Source: an uncultured Proteiniphilum sp. (GTDB taxonomy: Bacteria > Bacteroidota > Bacteroidia > Bacteroidales > Dysgonomonadaceae). Taken from it: a stretch of DNA of 64,000 nucleotides. A model generated the notes under the pieces. It saw nothing but the letters and a program-made list of their open reading frames with translations. It was not told where the DNA came from and ran no database searches. Where the stretch lies: positions 1-64,000 of the forward strand of contig CAKMJT010000013.1 in assembly GCA_927407015.1 (NCBI GenBank). The letters run 5' to 3'. This document shows positions 8,453 through 17,178 of the stretch, piece after piece; positions within the stretch are counted from its first letter, which is position 1, and the number at the start of each line of letters is the position of its first letter. The translations under genes and the position numbers were made by a program.

Positions 8453-9313
8453 ATGCAACAAACAATTCAAACTATTCGCCGGGAACTGAACGGGTTGTAT
8501 ACCTCTTCTGAGATTACCGTTCTCACCCGCCTCATTCTCGAAGAGGTATGCAGTACCTCCTTTGCCGGCATAGCAACTGACAAAATTAATCATTTATCCG
8601 GTTTTCAGACCCGAAAGATGGAAGATATTCTCTCCAGACTGAAAAGGGGAGAGCCTCATCAGTATGTGATGGGGAGGGCAGCCTTTTATGGCATGGAATT
8701 CAGGGTGACGTCCGATGTGCTGATACCCCGCCCGGAAACGGAAGAGCTGGTGGAATGGATCCTGTCAGAAAACACTGCTGAAAAACCGGTTATACTGGAT
8801 ATGGGTACGGGAAGCGGTTGTATTGCTGTTACATTGGCAAAAAATATTCCTTTTGCCAATGTCTGGGCGTGGGATATTTCGGAAAATGCACTGCAAATCG
8901 CTGCCGAAAATGCTGAAAGAAACAGCGTCACGGTCCACTTCTTCAGGCAGGACATCCTGCAGCCCTTGACCCCTGGAATGACTTACGATATCCTGGTGAG
9001 TAATCCTCCCTACGTGATGGAATCTGAGACAGGAGACATGGAAAGGAATGTACTCGATTTTGAACCCCGGGAAGCACTCTTTGTACCCGATGATAACCCG
9101 CTGTTGTTTTATGAACGAATTACAGACGCGGCATTAATGATGTTGAACGATGGTGGCAGATTATATTTCGAAATCAACAGGAGCAAGGGACCGGAAATAG
9201 TTGAGATGCTTGAGGACAGAGGTTTCGTGGAGATAAAACTGAGGAAAGATGTCTCAGGTAATGACCGTATGATCAGAGCTGAAAAACCACGGGTACATGA
9301 AGAAGATCAATAA
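8453..9313 (+). CDS. prmC: Release factor glutamine methyltransferase
   Basis: A 286-residue SAM-dependent methyltransferase that methylates the Gln of the GGQ motif in release factors RF1 and RF2. An N-terminal helical domain (about 1-80, with GEPHQYVMGRAAFYG) is followed by a Rossmann domain with the SAM motif LDMGTGSGCIAVTLA and the signature NPPYV, which holds the target glutamine. It is the first gene of a tight forward operon; its end overlaps recX by 17 bp and recX overlaps comF by 4 bp, which implies translational coupling. Length and motifs are normal. Confidence 0.95.
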   Translation: MQQTIQTIRRELNGLYTSSEITVLTRLILEEVCSTSFAGIATDKINHLSGFQTRKMEDILSRLKRGEPHQYVMGRAAFYGMEFRVTSDVLIPRPETEELVEWILSENTAEKPVILDMGTGSGCIAVTLAKNIPFANVWAWDISENALQIAAENAERNSVTVHFFRQDILQPLTPGMTYDILVSNPPYVMESETGDMERNVLDFEPREALFVPDDNPLLFYERITDAALMMLNDGGRLYFEINRSKGPEIVEMLEDRGFVEIKLRKDVSGNDRMIRAEKPRVHEEDQ

Positions 9314-9797
9314 AATAATCACGGAAGAGCAGGCCTACGTCCGCATGGCACGGATATGCTCGCAGAAAGAGTGCTGTCCTTACGATATCGGACGAAAACT
9401 GCAGAAGTTGAATCTTCCTGTTCATGCGGTGGAGAAGGTTGTCGGGCGATTGAAAAAGGAACAATTTATCGATGAAAATCGATTTACCCGTAGTTTTATT
9501 CACGATAAACTTCATTACAACAAGTGGGGAAGAAAGAAAATAGAGATTGCGCTGCGGCAAAAACAGCTGCCGCCCGGTGTCATTGCGGATGCTTTTTCGG
9601 AATTCACCGATGCGTCCCTGAACGAACCGCTGCAGCCATTGCTGGAGAAGAAATGGCGATCGGTCAAAGGACGATCGGAGTATGAGAAAAAAGGCAAACT
9701 CATACAATATGCTCTTGGCAGAGGATTCTCCATGAAAGAAATTCTGGCCTGCCTGAAAAAGATGGATATAGGTGAACTCTCGGATGAAACGGAATGA
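9297..9797 (+). CDS. recX: RecX family regulator
   Basis: A 166-residue helical protein of the RecX family, known to modulate RecA filament growth. The sequence shows the three-helix repeats typical of the family: ARICSQKECCPYDIGRKLQKL, VVGRLKKEQFIDENRFTRSFIHDK and KWGRKKIEIALRQKQLPPGVI. The ATG at 9297 lies within the end of prmC and the gene ends in a 4-bp ATGA overlap with the comF-like gene. recA is not in the window. Family assignment is from motif style; the coupling suggests a constant low-level product. Confidence 0.85.
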   Translation: MKKINKIITEEQAYVRMARICSQKECCPYDIGRKLQKLNLPVHAVEKVVGRLKKEQFIDENRFTRSFIHDKLHYNKWGRKKIEIALRQKQLPPGVIADAFSEFTDASLNEPLQPLLEKKWRSVKGRSEYEKKGKLIQYALGRGFSMKEILACLKKMDIGELSDETE

Positions 9798-10480
9798 ATA
9801 TACTGAATGAATTTTCACATCTTTTTTTCCCGAATGTATGCGTCGTCTGCGGAGAGGAGCTGCTCCATTCGGAAGTGACTGTCTGTCTCAGATGTCTCTA
9901 TAAATTACCGAGGACCAACAACTTCAGGGAGAAGGACAATGACGCGGAACAACTGATGGCGGGGAGGATACCTTTTGAAAGGATAGCCTCGTTTTGTGTC
10001 TACGCCAAGGGAGGCATCCTGCCTCCGTTGATCCATCAGCTTAAATATTATCAGAAAAAAGAAATCGGTACTTTGCTGGGGAGGTTGTTTGGCGAGGATC
10101 TTAACGGGAGTGATTTCCTGAAACCGGTTGATCTGATTGTACCAGTGCCGCTGCATCCGAAGAAGGAAAGAAGCCGCGGATATAATCAGGCAGAGATGAT
10201 CGCGAGAGGATTATCGGAAGCTACCTCCCTTCCTTTGTCAGTGGGAAATCTCATCCGGGTGATTTACAACCCTACACAAACGAAGCGCACCAAAACACAG
10301 CGTTGGGAGAATGTGCGGAATATCTTTGAAGTGAAACGTCCACAGGAATATAAGGAAAAACATCTCTTACTGGTAGATGATGTGATTACCACCGGTTCAA
10401 CGCTGGAAGCGTGTGGTTTAGCATTGCAGAAATGCAACGGGTTGAAAATCAGCATTGCCACTCTCGGAGAGGTTTTTTAA
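9794..10480 (+). CDS. ComF family phosphoribosyltransferase-like protein
   Basis: A 228-residue ComF family protein. The N-terminus carries two Cys pairs (CVVCGEE and CLRCLYKLPR) suited to zinc binding. The C-terminal half has a phosphoribosyltransferase fold with VPVPLHPKKERSRGYNQAE and the PRPP-binding loop LLVDDVITTGSTLEAC. ComF proteins act in DNA uptake in naturally competent bacteria, but members are widespread in non-competent ones and their biochemical role is not settled. It ends the prmC-recX-comF operon, an 80-bp gap before pyrE. Confidence 0.88.
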   Translation: MNILNEFSHLFFPNVCVVCGEELLHSEVTVCLRCLYKLPRTNNFREKDNDAEQLMAGRIPFERIASFCVYAKGGILPPLIHQLKYYQKKEIGTLLGRLFGEDLNGSDFLKPVDLIVPVPLHPKKERSRGYNQAEMIARGLSEATSLPLSVGNLIRVIYNPTQTKRTKTQRWENVRNIFEVKRPQEYKEKHLLLVDDVITTGSTLEACGLALQKCNGLKISIATLGEVF

Positions 10481-10523
10481 TCAGAATTTTTCCAAAATAG
10501 ACTGTAATTAATTTTGAAAGCTG

Positions 10524-10531
10524 TATTTTTG
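10524..10531 (+). promoter_or_regulatory. Candidate -7 box for pyrE
   Basis: TATTTTTG fits TAnnTTTG and lies 31 bases before the pyrE ATG. It suggests pyrE is transcribed separately from comF. No good -33 box at the usual spacing. Confidence 0.45.
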
Positions 10532-10562
10532 TGGTTAATCTGCGAAAAAGTCAACAAGAAAT

Positions 10563-11216
10563 ATGAACACAGTACAGAAATTAACAGCCGAAAAACTGCT
10601 GAAGATTAAAGCAATCAAGCTGCAACCCTCCAACCCTTTCACCTGGGCATCAGGTTGGAAATCTCCCATATATTGCGACAACCGTAAACTGATGTCGTAT
10701 CCGGCAATACGCAACTTTATCAAAATTGAGTTTGCCCGGATCATCCTCGAGAAATATCCCCAAACCGATGCCGTTGCCGGAGTCGCTACGGGAGCCATTG
10801 CCCCTGGAGTGCTGGTCGCCGACCTGCTCGACTTACCATTTGTGTATATCCGCTCTACTCCAAAGGATCACGGACTGGAAAACCTCATAGAAGGTGACCT
10901 GAAACCCAAACAAAAGGTAATCGTGATTGAGGATCTCGTTTCTACCGGCGGCAGCAGCCTGAAAGCGGTGGAAGCCATTCGTCGTGACGGATCGGATGTG
11001 CTGGGAATGCTGGCCGTCTTCACCTATGGATTTCCCCACGCCCTAAAAAGCATGCAGGAGGCACGGGTGGAGCTTACCGCGCTCTGCGACTATGATGCTA
11101 TCCTGGATGAAGCACTGGTAACTGATTACATTGATGAATCGGAACTGAAGACCTTGCAGGAGTGGCGCAGTGATCCTGAAAACTGGGGACAAACGCCTAA
11201 AAAAACAAGGAAATGA
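10563..11216 (+). CDS. pyrE: Orotate phosphoribosyltransferase
   Basis: A 217-residue enzyme that joins orotate and PRPP to form orotidine 5'-monophosphate in pyrimidine synthesis. The sequence shows the substrate region NPFTWASGWKSPIYCDNR, a GVATGAIAPGVLVA segment, RSTPKDHGLENLIEG and the PRPP loop VIVIEDLVSTGGSSLKA. Length is typical. It overlaps the next small gene by 4 bp (ATGA), so the two are co-translated. A TAnnTTTG box 31 bases before the start suggests its own promoter. Confidence 0.95.
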   Translation: MNTVQKLTAEKLLKIKAIKLQPSNPFTWASGWKSPIYCDNRKLMSYPAIRNFIKIEFARIILEKYPQTDAVAGVATGAIAPGVLVADLLDLPFVYIRSTPKDHGLENLIEGDLKPKQKVIVIEDLVSTGGSSLKAVEAIRRDGSDVLGMLAVFTYGFPHALKSMQEARVELTALCDYDAILDEALVTDYIDESELKTLQEWRSDPENWGQTPKKTRK

Positions 11217-11632
11217 CCGAATTTGTCAGCGATGTAAAAACCGTCTTAGATAGTGATGCCGACATTTACCGCGTTCTTTCCGATCTCCGTAAACTGGAGA
11301 AGGTGAAAGATCATATCCCGGAAGATAAGATCAAGGATTTAACGATTGAAGAGGAGAGAGTTTCCTTTCGGGTGGACCCGATAGGGAAAGTGACGTTCCT
11401 CGTGGTGGAACGAGAACAGGACAAACTGGTGAAATTCAAATCGGAAAAACTCCCTTTCGATGTTTTCTTATGGATACAGCTGGTGGCGAAAACAGAAAAA
11501 GAGACGAAGTTGCATATGACAGTACGTGCCGACCTGAACCCCTTTATGAAAGGACTGGTTGAAAAACCGATAAAAGAGGTATTGGATAAAATTTCGGATG
11601 CATTAGCGCAGTTGCCATACAGCCAGCTGTAA
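11213..11632 (+). CDS. SRPBCC-fold small protein
   Basis: A 139-residue protein with the length and strand-helix pattern of the SRPBCC (START-like/polyketide cyclase) fold: SDVKTVLDSDADIYRVLSDLRKLEKVKDHIP at the start, a central beta sheet (RVSFRVDPIGKVTFLVVERE) and a long C-terminal helix (EKPIKEVLDKISDALAQL). It has no signal peptide, so it is probably cytoplasmic and may bind a hydrophobic ligand. It starts inside the pyrE stop codon and is followed by a terminator, so it shares the pyrE transcript. A metabolic link to pyrimidines is not evident and the function is unknown. Confidence 0.7.
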   Translation: MTEFVSDVKTVLDSDADIYRVLSDLRKLEKVKDHIPEDKIKDLTIEEERVSFRVDPIGKVTFLVVEREQDKLVKFKSEKLPFDVFLWIQLVAKTEKETKLHMTVRADLNPFMKGLVEKPIKEVLDKISDALAQLPYSQL

Positions 11633-11670
11633 AATGGGTCTTTTGCCCATACCGTTGCATACAAAATTAA

Positions 11671-11705
11671 CCGGATGAACTCTTCACAGAGTCCATCCGG
11701 TTTTT
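11671..11705 (+). terminator. Terminator of the pyrE operon
   Basis: CCGGATG..ACTC (11671 onward) pairs with GAGT.CATCCGG and is followed by TTTTT. It lies 38 bases after the SRPBCC stop codon. Confidence 0.88.
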
Positions 11706-11760
11706 GGAAAATCAAAAAGTCATATAAGAAATAGAACTAATTTAGTTGTGGTTTTGTAAT

Positions 11761-12495
11761 TTAATAGTATTCGTTTGATGAGATAACAGGTATGGGCATT
11801 TCCGATTGTGTCTGCATGGCTGCCTGGTTATACCTGTAAACGACATCATAGGTGGTATCTCCGGTCCATTCTTTCACTTGAATGGATAGTTTGACAGAGT
11901 CTGTATTGACTGCCTGAAAAGGTTTCAGGTCGAAACAAACGAATCCTTCGTAAAGCTTCGATTGGGTGCTTCCGTAGGAATTATGACGGAATTCGAGAGC
12001 GATGACATCAGCCGTTGACCCGGGAGAGAGACTGTTTTTCGCCAGGTTTACCGCATGGGGCTGAATACCTCCATAGTTGAACATGAATGAGACATTCAGG
12101 TAATCTCCTCCTACCCATACCGCATTGGCTTTCACCGGATCATTACCGATACTGTCTTCGTTTTGGGCGGTCAGCTCAATAGCCTGTTTTGTCAGAATAT
12201 TCCAGATATCATTCACCTTAATGTAATGATCGTATCCACTTTGTGCATCCGATAAAATGGTGTAATTCAGGAATACCCGCTGATTGTATGCCGGAGAATA
12301 CCTTACAGCGCTCGCTGCCGGCCAGAGACGTTTGCCATTATCCAGTAACAGGGAATACGCATCCTCCCCTTCGGGCATCACCGTTGCGATATCGATACCG
12401 AAATTACCCAGTGAATTGGCATTGTCATCACATGCTATCAGGCCCATGAAAATGCCAACCGAAACAATTACAAAGGGTAAAAGTTTTTTTCTCAT
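11761..12495 (-). CDS. NigD-like lipoprotein
   Basis: A 244-residue predicted lipoprotein of the NigD-like family of Bacteroidales. It has a lipobox (GLIAC, Cys about 22) and an Asp/Asn-rich linker after the Cys. The family core is visible: SLGNFGIDIATVMP, YSLLLDNGKRLWPAAS, QRVFLNYTILSD and YDHYIKVNDIWNILTK. NigD was named from a bacteriocin-related locus, but most homologues stand alone and have no known role; nothing next to this gene suggests bacteriocin production. It is convergent with the pyrE operon, which ends in a terminator between them. Confidence 0.75.
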   Translation of the reverse strand: MRKKLLPFVIVSVGIFMGLIACDDNANSLGNFGIDIATVMPEGEDAYSLLLDNGKRLWPAASAVRYSPAYNQRVFLNYTILSDAQSGYDHYIKVNDIWNILTKQAIELTAQNEDSIGNDPVKANAVWVGGDYLNVSFMFNYGGIQPHAVNLAKNSLSPGSTADVIALEFRHNSYGSTQSKLYEGFVCFDLKPFQAVNTDSVKLSIQVKEWTGDTTYDVVYRYNQAAMQTQSEMPIPVISSNEYY

Positions 12496-12629
12496 ACAAA
12501 AGCGTTTATACCTGATAGATGCAAAAACAGGGAAAAAGCTGCACAGGAAGCAGACAAAAATTCAAGATTAACTATATTTAACTATCCGGGCTTTTCCTTA
12601 TCCTATGGGTGATTTTACATTAAATTGTA

Positions 12630-14465
12630 TCAACCTTGCGGATAGAGTTTTTTGATGAGGTCCGGCCGGTTGATTCTTTTCAGGTTGCCGATGATGTCTT
12701 TTTTTGCTTGCTGATCGTACCAGAAGAAAAATTGGCGTTGTGCGTTTTTTTGCTCTTTGGTTTTAGCTGTATAGACACGTTCCAGCGTGTAGGGGTGAAA
12801 ACCAGTGTAATAGATTTCCGTAGCCAGTGTCATGGGTGAAGGTGTGAAATCCTGTATTTGTTCCAGCTTGAAATGCATGTTCCTGGTAATGGCAGCCAAT
12901 TCGGCCATCTCTTCTTCCGTGCAGCCGGGATGTGACGATATGAAATAGGGGATCAACTGCTGGTTGAGCTTTTCTTTCTCATTCAGATCGTCGAATATTT
13001 GTTTGAACTGGCGAAACAGGCTGAACGATGGCTTTCTCATGATGTGAAGTGTCGTTTCGGATGTATGCTCGGGTGCCACTTTCAGGCGACCTGAGACATG
13101 ATGTTGGATCAGTTCGCTGAGATAGGCCTGCGTTGATTCATTCGTTTGTCTGTCGTTACTGCTGTGCAGGAGCATATCGTACCGTATGCCGCTGCCGACA
13201 AACGATTTTTTTACACCCGGCAGGGCGTCCACGGAGCGGTAAATATCCAGCAGGGCTGTATGATCGGTATCCAGGTTGAAGCATACTTTCGGGAAAATAC
13301 AGGAGGGCTTTTTACACTTCCCGCAGATGGTCAGATCTTTTCCCTGCATCCGGTACATGTTGGCAGAAGGACCGCCCAGATCGCTTATATAGCCCTTGAA
13401 ACCGGGCATTTCCGTGATTTTTCGCACCTCCGACAGTATAGATTTTTTTGACCGTGACGCGATAAATTTTCCCTGGTGAGCTGAGATGGTACAGAAGGCA
13501 CAACCGCCAAAACATCCGCGGTGCAGATTCACGGAGAATTGAATCATTTCGAAAGCGGGGATATCTTTCCCTTTGTACTTTGGATGGGGCAGACGGGTAT
13601 AGGGAAGATCGAACGAAGCATCGATTTCAGCTTCATTCATCGGGGGAAAAGGTGGATTGACAACCAGCATCTGATCGTCCACAGCCTGCAGTATACGGGC
13701 GGCAGAGAGGCGATTGGACTGCTCTTCCACCAGACGGAAATTTTTGGCCTGTTTCAGTTTATCCTGCAGACACTCCTCGTGTGAATAGAGAAGGACCTCT
13801 TCCTGAAAAGGATTCCGGGGGACCTCTTTTGCGGGACGGAGAAACGCTGTTTGTGGTATACCTACTATCTCGTCGATTTTTTTCCCGCCGCACATCTCCT
13901 CTGCCAGCTTTCTCAGGGGTTGTTCCCCCATGCCATAGATCAGCAGATCGGCACCAGTATCGGCCAGAATGGTTTTATGGAGGCGGTCATCCCAGTAATC
14001 GTAATGGGTTACCCTCCTCAGCGATGCTTCCACCCCTCCCAGTACCACAGGAACATCGGGAAACAACTCCCTGAGGATACGGGAGTAAACGGTGACTGCT
14101 CTGTCAGGCCGCATATCAGGACGACCGTCGGGGGTATAGGCATCATTCGACCGAAGCCGCTTATTGGCGGTGTAATGATTGATCATGGAATCCATTACTC
14201 CGGCCGTGATGGCGAAGAAGAGCCTGGGTACGCCCATTTTCCTGAAATCGCGCAGGTCGTCTCTCCAGTTGGGTTGCGGGACAATGGCCACACGCAGTCC
14301 CTCGCTTTCGAGCAACCGCCCGATCACGGCTGTGCCAAATGAGGGATGATCGACATAGGCATCGCCCGAAAAAAGGACCACATCCACATAGTCCCATCCG
14401 CGAAGGTCGGTCTCTTTCTTCGTCGTGGGAAGCCAGTCAGTGAGCTGATGTGGTTTATTGGCCAT
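12630..14465 (-). CDS. YgiQ family radical SAM protein
   Basis: A 611-residue UPF0313/YgiQ protein. The N-terminal half contains a B12-binding-like segment (VDVVLFSGDAYVDHPSFG, VVLGGVEASLRRVTHYDYWDD) and the centre has the radical SAM cluster motif CFGGCAFC in HRGCFGGCAFCTISAHQGK. The C-terminal part shows a further Cys group (CGKCKKPSCIFPKVC) and HPGCTEEEM. The family is broadly conserved but its substrate is unknown. The gene starts 3 bp after the SulP transporter stop, so they are cotranscribed. Family assignment is firm. Confidence 0.9.
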   Translation of the reverse strand: MANKPHQLTDWLPTTKKETDLRGWDYVDVVLFSGDAYVDHPSFGTAVIGRLLESEGLRVAIVPQPNWRDDLRDFRKMGVPRLFFAITAGVMDSMINHYTANKRLRSNDAYTPDGRPDMRPDRAVTVYSRILRELFPDVPVVLGGVEASLRRVTHYDYWDDRLHKTILADTGADLLIYGMGEQPLRKLAEEMCGGKKIDEIVGIPQTAFLRPAKEVPRNPFQEEVLLYSHEECLQDKLKQAKNFRLVEEQSNRLSAARILQAVDDQMLVVNPPFPPMNEAEIDASFDLPYTRLPHPKYKGKDIPAFEMIQFSVNLHRGCFGGCAFCTISAHQGKFIASRSKKSILSEVRKITEMPGFKGYISDLGGPSANMYRMQGKDLTICGKCKKPSCIFPKVCFNLDTDHTALLDIYRSVDALPGVKKSFVGSGIRYDMLLHSSNDRQTNESTQAYLSELIQHHVSGRLKVAPEHTSETTLHIMRKPSFSLFRQFKQIFDDLNEKEKLNQQLIPYFISSHPGCTEEEMAELAAITRNMHFKLEQIQDFTPSPMTLATEIYYTGFHPYTLERVYTAKTKEQKNAQRQFFFWYDQQAKKDIIGNLKRINRPDLIKKLYPQG

Positions 14466-14468
14466 CGG

Positions 14469-16190
14469 TCATGTTTTGAGTTTACGCCCTTTTTTCAGTT
14501 CGTCATCGATTTGTTTCGCCCTTTCCACCGCAATATGGATATTGGAACAGATATTCTCCTCACCCACGATCATGGGGATTTTTGACAGGTTCAGACTCTC
14601 CCGGATCGACTCTTTTACACCTGAGAGAATAATGTGGATTTTTTCTTTCCTTGAGTTGAGACACAGTGTCTCCAGATTGTTCAATCCCGTTGAATCGATA
14701 AACGGTACCTTTCGCATGCGGATAATACGGATGTTGGGATGATCTCCTATTTCGCGCATTTTCTCATCGAACTTATTGGCTACACCAAAAAAGAATGGGC
14801 CGTCAATCTCATACACTTCCACCCCGTGGGGCAGGTAGAGCACTTCCTCTTTCAGGTCTGCCGAGTGGGATTCCATCTCTTGGGAAATGTCGATTTTGCC
14901 TGTTGTGTGCGAGATACGGGTGCTTTCGTTCATGCGTCTCAGAAAAGCAAATATAGCAAGCAGCAGTCCCACTTCTATGGCAATGGTAAGGTCGAAGATT
15001 ACCGTCAGCAGAAAGGTGGTCAACAGAATGGCCAGGGTGGATCTCGACTGCCTGGCGAGTGATCTGAAGGTACGCCATTCACTCATGTTGTAAGCCACGA
15101 CCACAAGTACACCTGCCAGGCAGGCCATGGGGATATGTCTGGTGAGATCGCCAAGAAACAATACAATGAGTAATAATACAAATGCATGAATGATTCCTGC
15201 AACGGGTGTCCTGCCACCGTTATTGATATTGGTCATCGTACGGGCGATGGCCCCCGTAGCCGGTATTCCGCCAAAGAAAGGAGAGACGATGTTGGCAACA
15301 CCCAGCGCCACCAGCTCCATATTGGAGTTGTGTCTTTTACCCGTAACGCCATCGGCGACGATGGCAGAGAGCAACGATTCAATGGCACCCAGCATGGCGA
15401 TGGTGAATGCAGCGGGAAATAACAGACGAACACTTTCGAGGTTGAAAGGGATCTGATTCACCTCTGGCAGCTGACTGTTGATGACAAACCTGTCTCCAAT
15501 GGTTTCAATACCCGTAATATGACCGTAAGTCTTCATCAGGTAGGCAGCGATTGTCATGATGATAATGGCAACCAGTGAACCGGGTATTTTCTTTGATATT
15601 TTGGGGGTGAATACAATGAGAATGACACTTACCGCAGCGATAAGTGCAGCCCACCAGTTGACAGTATCGAAATGCTGCAAATAGATCATCCATTTTTCAA
15701 AAAAACCGGAAGGAAGCTTCGGGGTGGACAAACCGAAAAAATCTTTGATCTGCGTGGAGAAGATGGTCAGTGCGATACCGCTTGTAAAACCCACTACGAT
15801 GGGGTAAGGGATGAATTTAATGACCGTTCCCAGTTTCAGAAATCCCATTAAAACCAGCATCGTCCCGGCGAGTACCGTGGCAATGGCTAATCCGTGAACA
15901 CCGTATTGCTCAACGATACCGTATACGATCACGATGAATGCACCGGTTGGTCCGCCTATCTGTACCGTACTGCCTCCCAGAAATGAGATGATGAAACCGG
16001 CGATGATAGCGGTATAAATCCCTTTCTCAGGGGTTACTCCCGATGCGATGCCGAATGCGATAGCCAGTGGTAAAGCGACGACACCCACGATCAATCCTGC
16101 CATCAGATCGGCAATGAATTTCTCTTTGTTGTAGGTCTTTAAGGATTGTACTAGGGCCGGCTGGAAATCACGTAGAAATTTTGTAAGCAT
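14469..16190 (-). CDS. SulP family anion transporter with STAS domain
   Basis: A 573-residue inner-membrane transporter of the SLC26/SulP family. About 10-14 membrane segments cover residues 25-430 (start LIVGVVALPLAIAFGIASG; QIGGPTGAFIVIVYGIV; GGIPATGAIARTMTNIN), followed by a cytoplasmic STAS domain (about 445-560) with the phosphorylatable-loop-like MRKVPFIDSTGLNNLE. Members move sulfate, bicarbonate or dicarboxylates and sequence alone does not settle the substrate here. ygiQ follows 3 bp downstream. A TAACTTTG box precedes it on the minus strand. Confidence 0.92.
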   Translation of the reverse strand: MLTKFLRDFQPALVQSLKTYNKEKFIADLMAGLIVGVVALPLAIAFGIASGVTPEKGIYTAIIAGFIISFLGGSTVQIGGPTGAFIVIVYGIVEQYGVHGLAIATVLAGTMLVLMGFLKLGTVIKFIPYPIVVGFTSGIALTIFSTQIKDFFGLSTPKLPSGFFEKWMIYLQHFDTVNWWAALIAAVSVILIVFTPKISKKIPGSLVAIIIMTIAAYLMKTYGHITGIETIGDRFVINSQLPEVNQIPFNLESVRLLFPAAFTIAMLGAIESLLSAIVADGVTGKRHNSNMELVALGVANIVSPFFGGIPATGAIARTMTNINNGGRTPVAGIIHAFVLLLIVLFLGDLTRHIPMACLAGVLVVVAYNMSEWRTFRSLARQSRSTLAILLTTFLLTVIFDLTIAIEVGLLLAIFAFLRRMNESTRISHTTGKIDISQEMESHSADLKEEVLYLPHGVEVYEIDGPFFFGVANKFDEKMREIGDHPNIRIIRMRKVPFIDSTGLNNLETLCLNSRKEKIHIILSGVKESIRESLNLSKIPMIVGEENICSNIHIAVERAKQIDDELKKGRKLKT

Positions 16191-16209
16191 AATTTTGAAA
16201 AAAACGCTG

Positions 16210-16217
16210 CAAAGTTA
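16210..16217 (-). promoter_or_regulatory. Candidate -7 box for the SulP-ygiQ operon
   Basis: CAAAGTTA on the plus strand reads TAACTTTG on the minus strand, matching TAnnTTTG, 20 bases before the SulP start. Confidence 0.45.
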
Positions 16218-16330
16218 GTGATTAAATCCGGGAATCAGCACATCTCTACTGAGATTTCGCAAAATCAGGAAGGGGAGGAAATAGAAGCGCTCCATGGTAA
16301 AAATCACCAGAAGAGATGAACAGTTCGTTT

Positions 16331-16975
16331 TCAGACTCCTCCCTGCTCCACGAGTACACACACCCGTTCGGTAACGCGGTCATCTCCGTAGGGGTTGTAT
16401 CTGACCTTCAGACTGTTTCCGAACAACCCGGCAAAGACATTATAGGTCCATGCTTTAAAGCTACCCATAAATGCATCGATGATGTGGTAGGAGGAGGAGT
16501 TCGTTTCCCTGTCGACCAGCTTCATGAGTAACTGTCCCTGTGATTTGGTCAGTTTTTTCATTTTGGGGGTATATTCGTCCATCAGGTATTTTTCCATCTG
16601 GTTCAGATGCTTCTGTCTCGCCTTGTCGTCGGGAAGCGTTTCCATATACTCATAGGTTTCGGTAATGATGGCGGCAATTTGTTTGGCGTAGGGCAGTGTT
16701 TTTTTTACATCGCGAATCAGTTTCGAATAGGCCGCATGATCCCTGGTGTTACGGAAGGTGAGGGGTGAATATTTGATGAAATCACTCAACCACATACAGG
16801 CAACGGTGTCTCCTTCCAGGATGACGGCAGGATATACGTTGGGCATTAAAAATATCGTGGATACGGAACCGTCGTATTCAGGATTCGAATTGGAAGCGTA
16901 ATAACCCTGTCCTTTTACCGTAAAGGGAAGGAATGTTGCGAACAGGGCAAAAAATATGCAGAGACGTCTTTTCAT
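16331..16975 (-). CDS. DUF4294 family exported protein
   Basis: A 214-residue protein with a signal peptide (about 1-20, LPFTVKGQ) and the DUF4294 core: AVILEGDTVACMWLSDFIKYSPLTFRN, KLIRDVKKTLPYAKQIAAIITETYEYM, KYLMDEYTPKMKKLTKSQGQLLMKLVDRET and YHIIDAFMGSFKAWTYN. The conserved helical core suggests a periplasmic role, but none is known. I start at the ATG at 16975 rather than the GTG two codons upstream. A TATCTTTG box lies 8 bases before this start on the minus strand, so the leader would be very short. Confidence 0.82.
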   Translation of the reverse strand: MKRRLCIFFALFATFLPFTVKGQGYYASNSNPEYDGSVSTIFLMPNVYPAVILEGDTVACMWLSDFIKYSPLTFRNTRDHAAYSKLIRDVKKTLPYAKQIAAIITETYEYMETLPDDKARQKHLNQMEKYLMDEYTPKMKKLTKSQGQLLMKLVDRETNSSSYHIIDAFMGSFKAWTYNVFAGLFGNSLKVRYNPYGDDRVTERVCVLVEQGGV

Positions 16976-16982
16976 AACCACA

Positions 16983-16990
16983 CAAAGATA
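16983..16990 (-). promoter_or_regulatory. Candidate -7 box for DUF4294 gene
   Basis: CAAAGATA on the plus strand is TATCTTTG on the minus strand, an exact TAnnTTTG match just upstream of the start codon. The transcript would be nearly leaderless. Confidence 0.45.
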
Positions 16991-17149
16991 ATGGCAATGT
17001 TTTATTCGTACATGAAAAATCTCGTTAAGTGTAGTTAATTAAACATCGAGTTTTTAGAATGTTAAGAAAATAATTCGGAAAAATCATTTCATACTTCGGA
17101 CAAAACTACAAAAAAAGATGATTAACCAAGAAAATACCGGGAAAAAGTG

Positions 17150-17157
17150 TATTTTTG
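17150..17157 (+). promoter_or_regulatory. Candidate -7 box for the acyl-CoA ligase
   Basis: TATTTTTG matches TAnnTTTG and lies 21 bases before the chosen ATG at 17179. It also argues against a longer reading frame that would begin at a TTG inside this box. Confidence 0.5.
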
Positions 17158-17178
17158 AGATCACTAAACGGACAGACA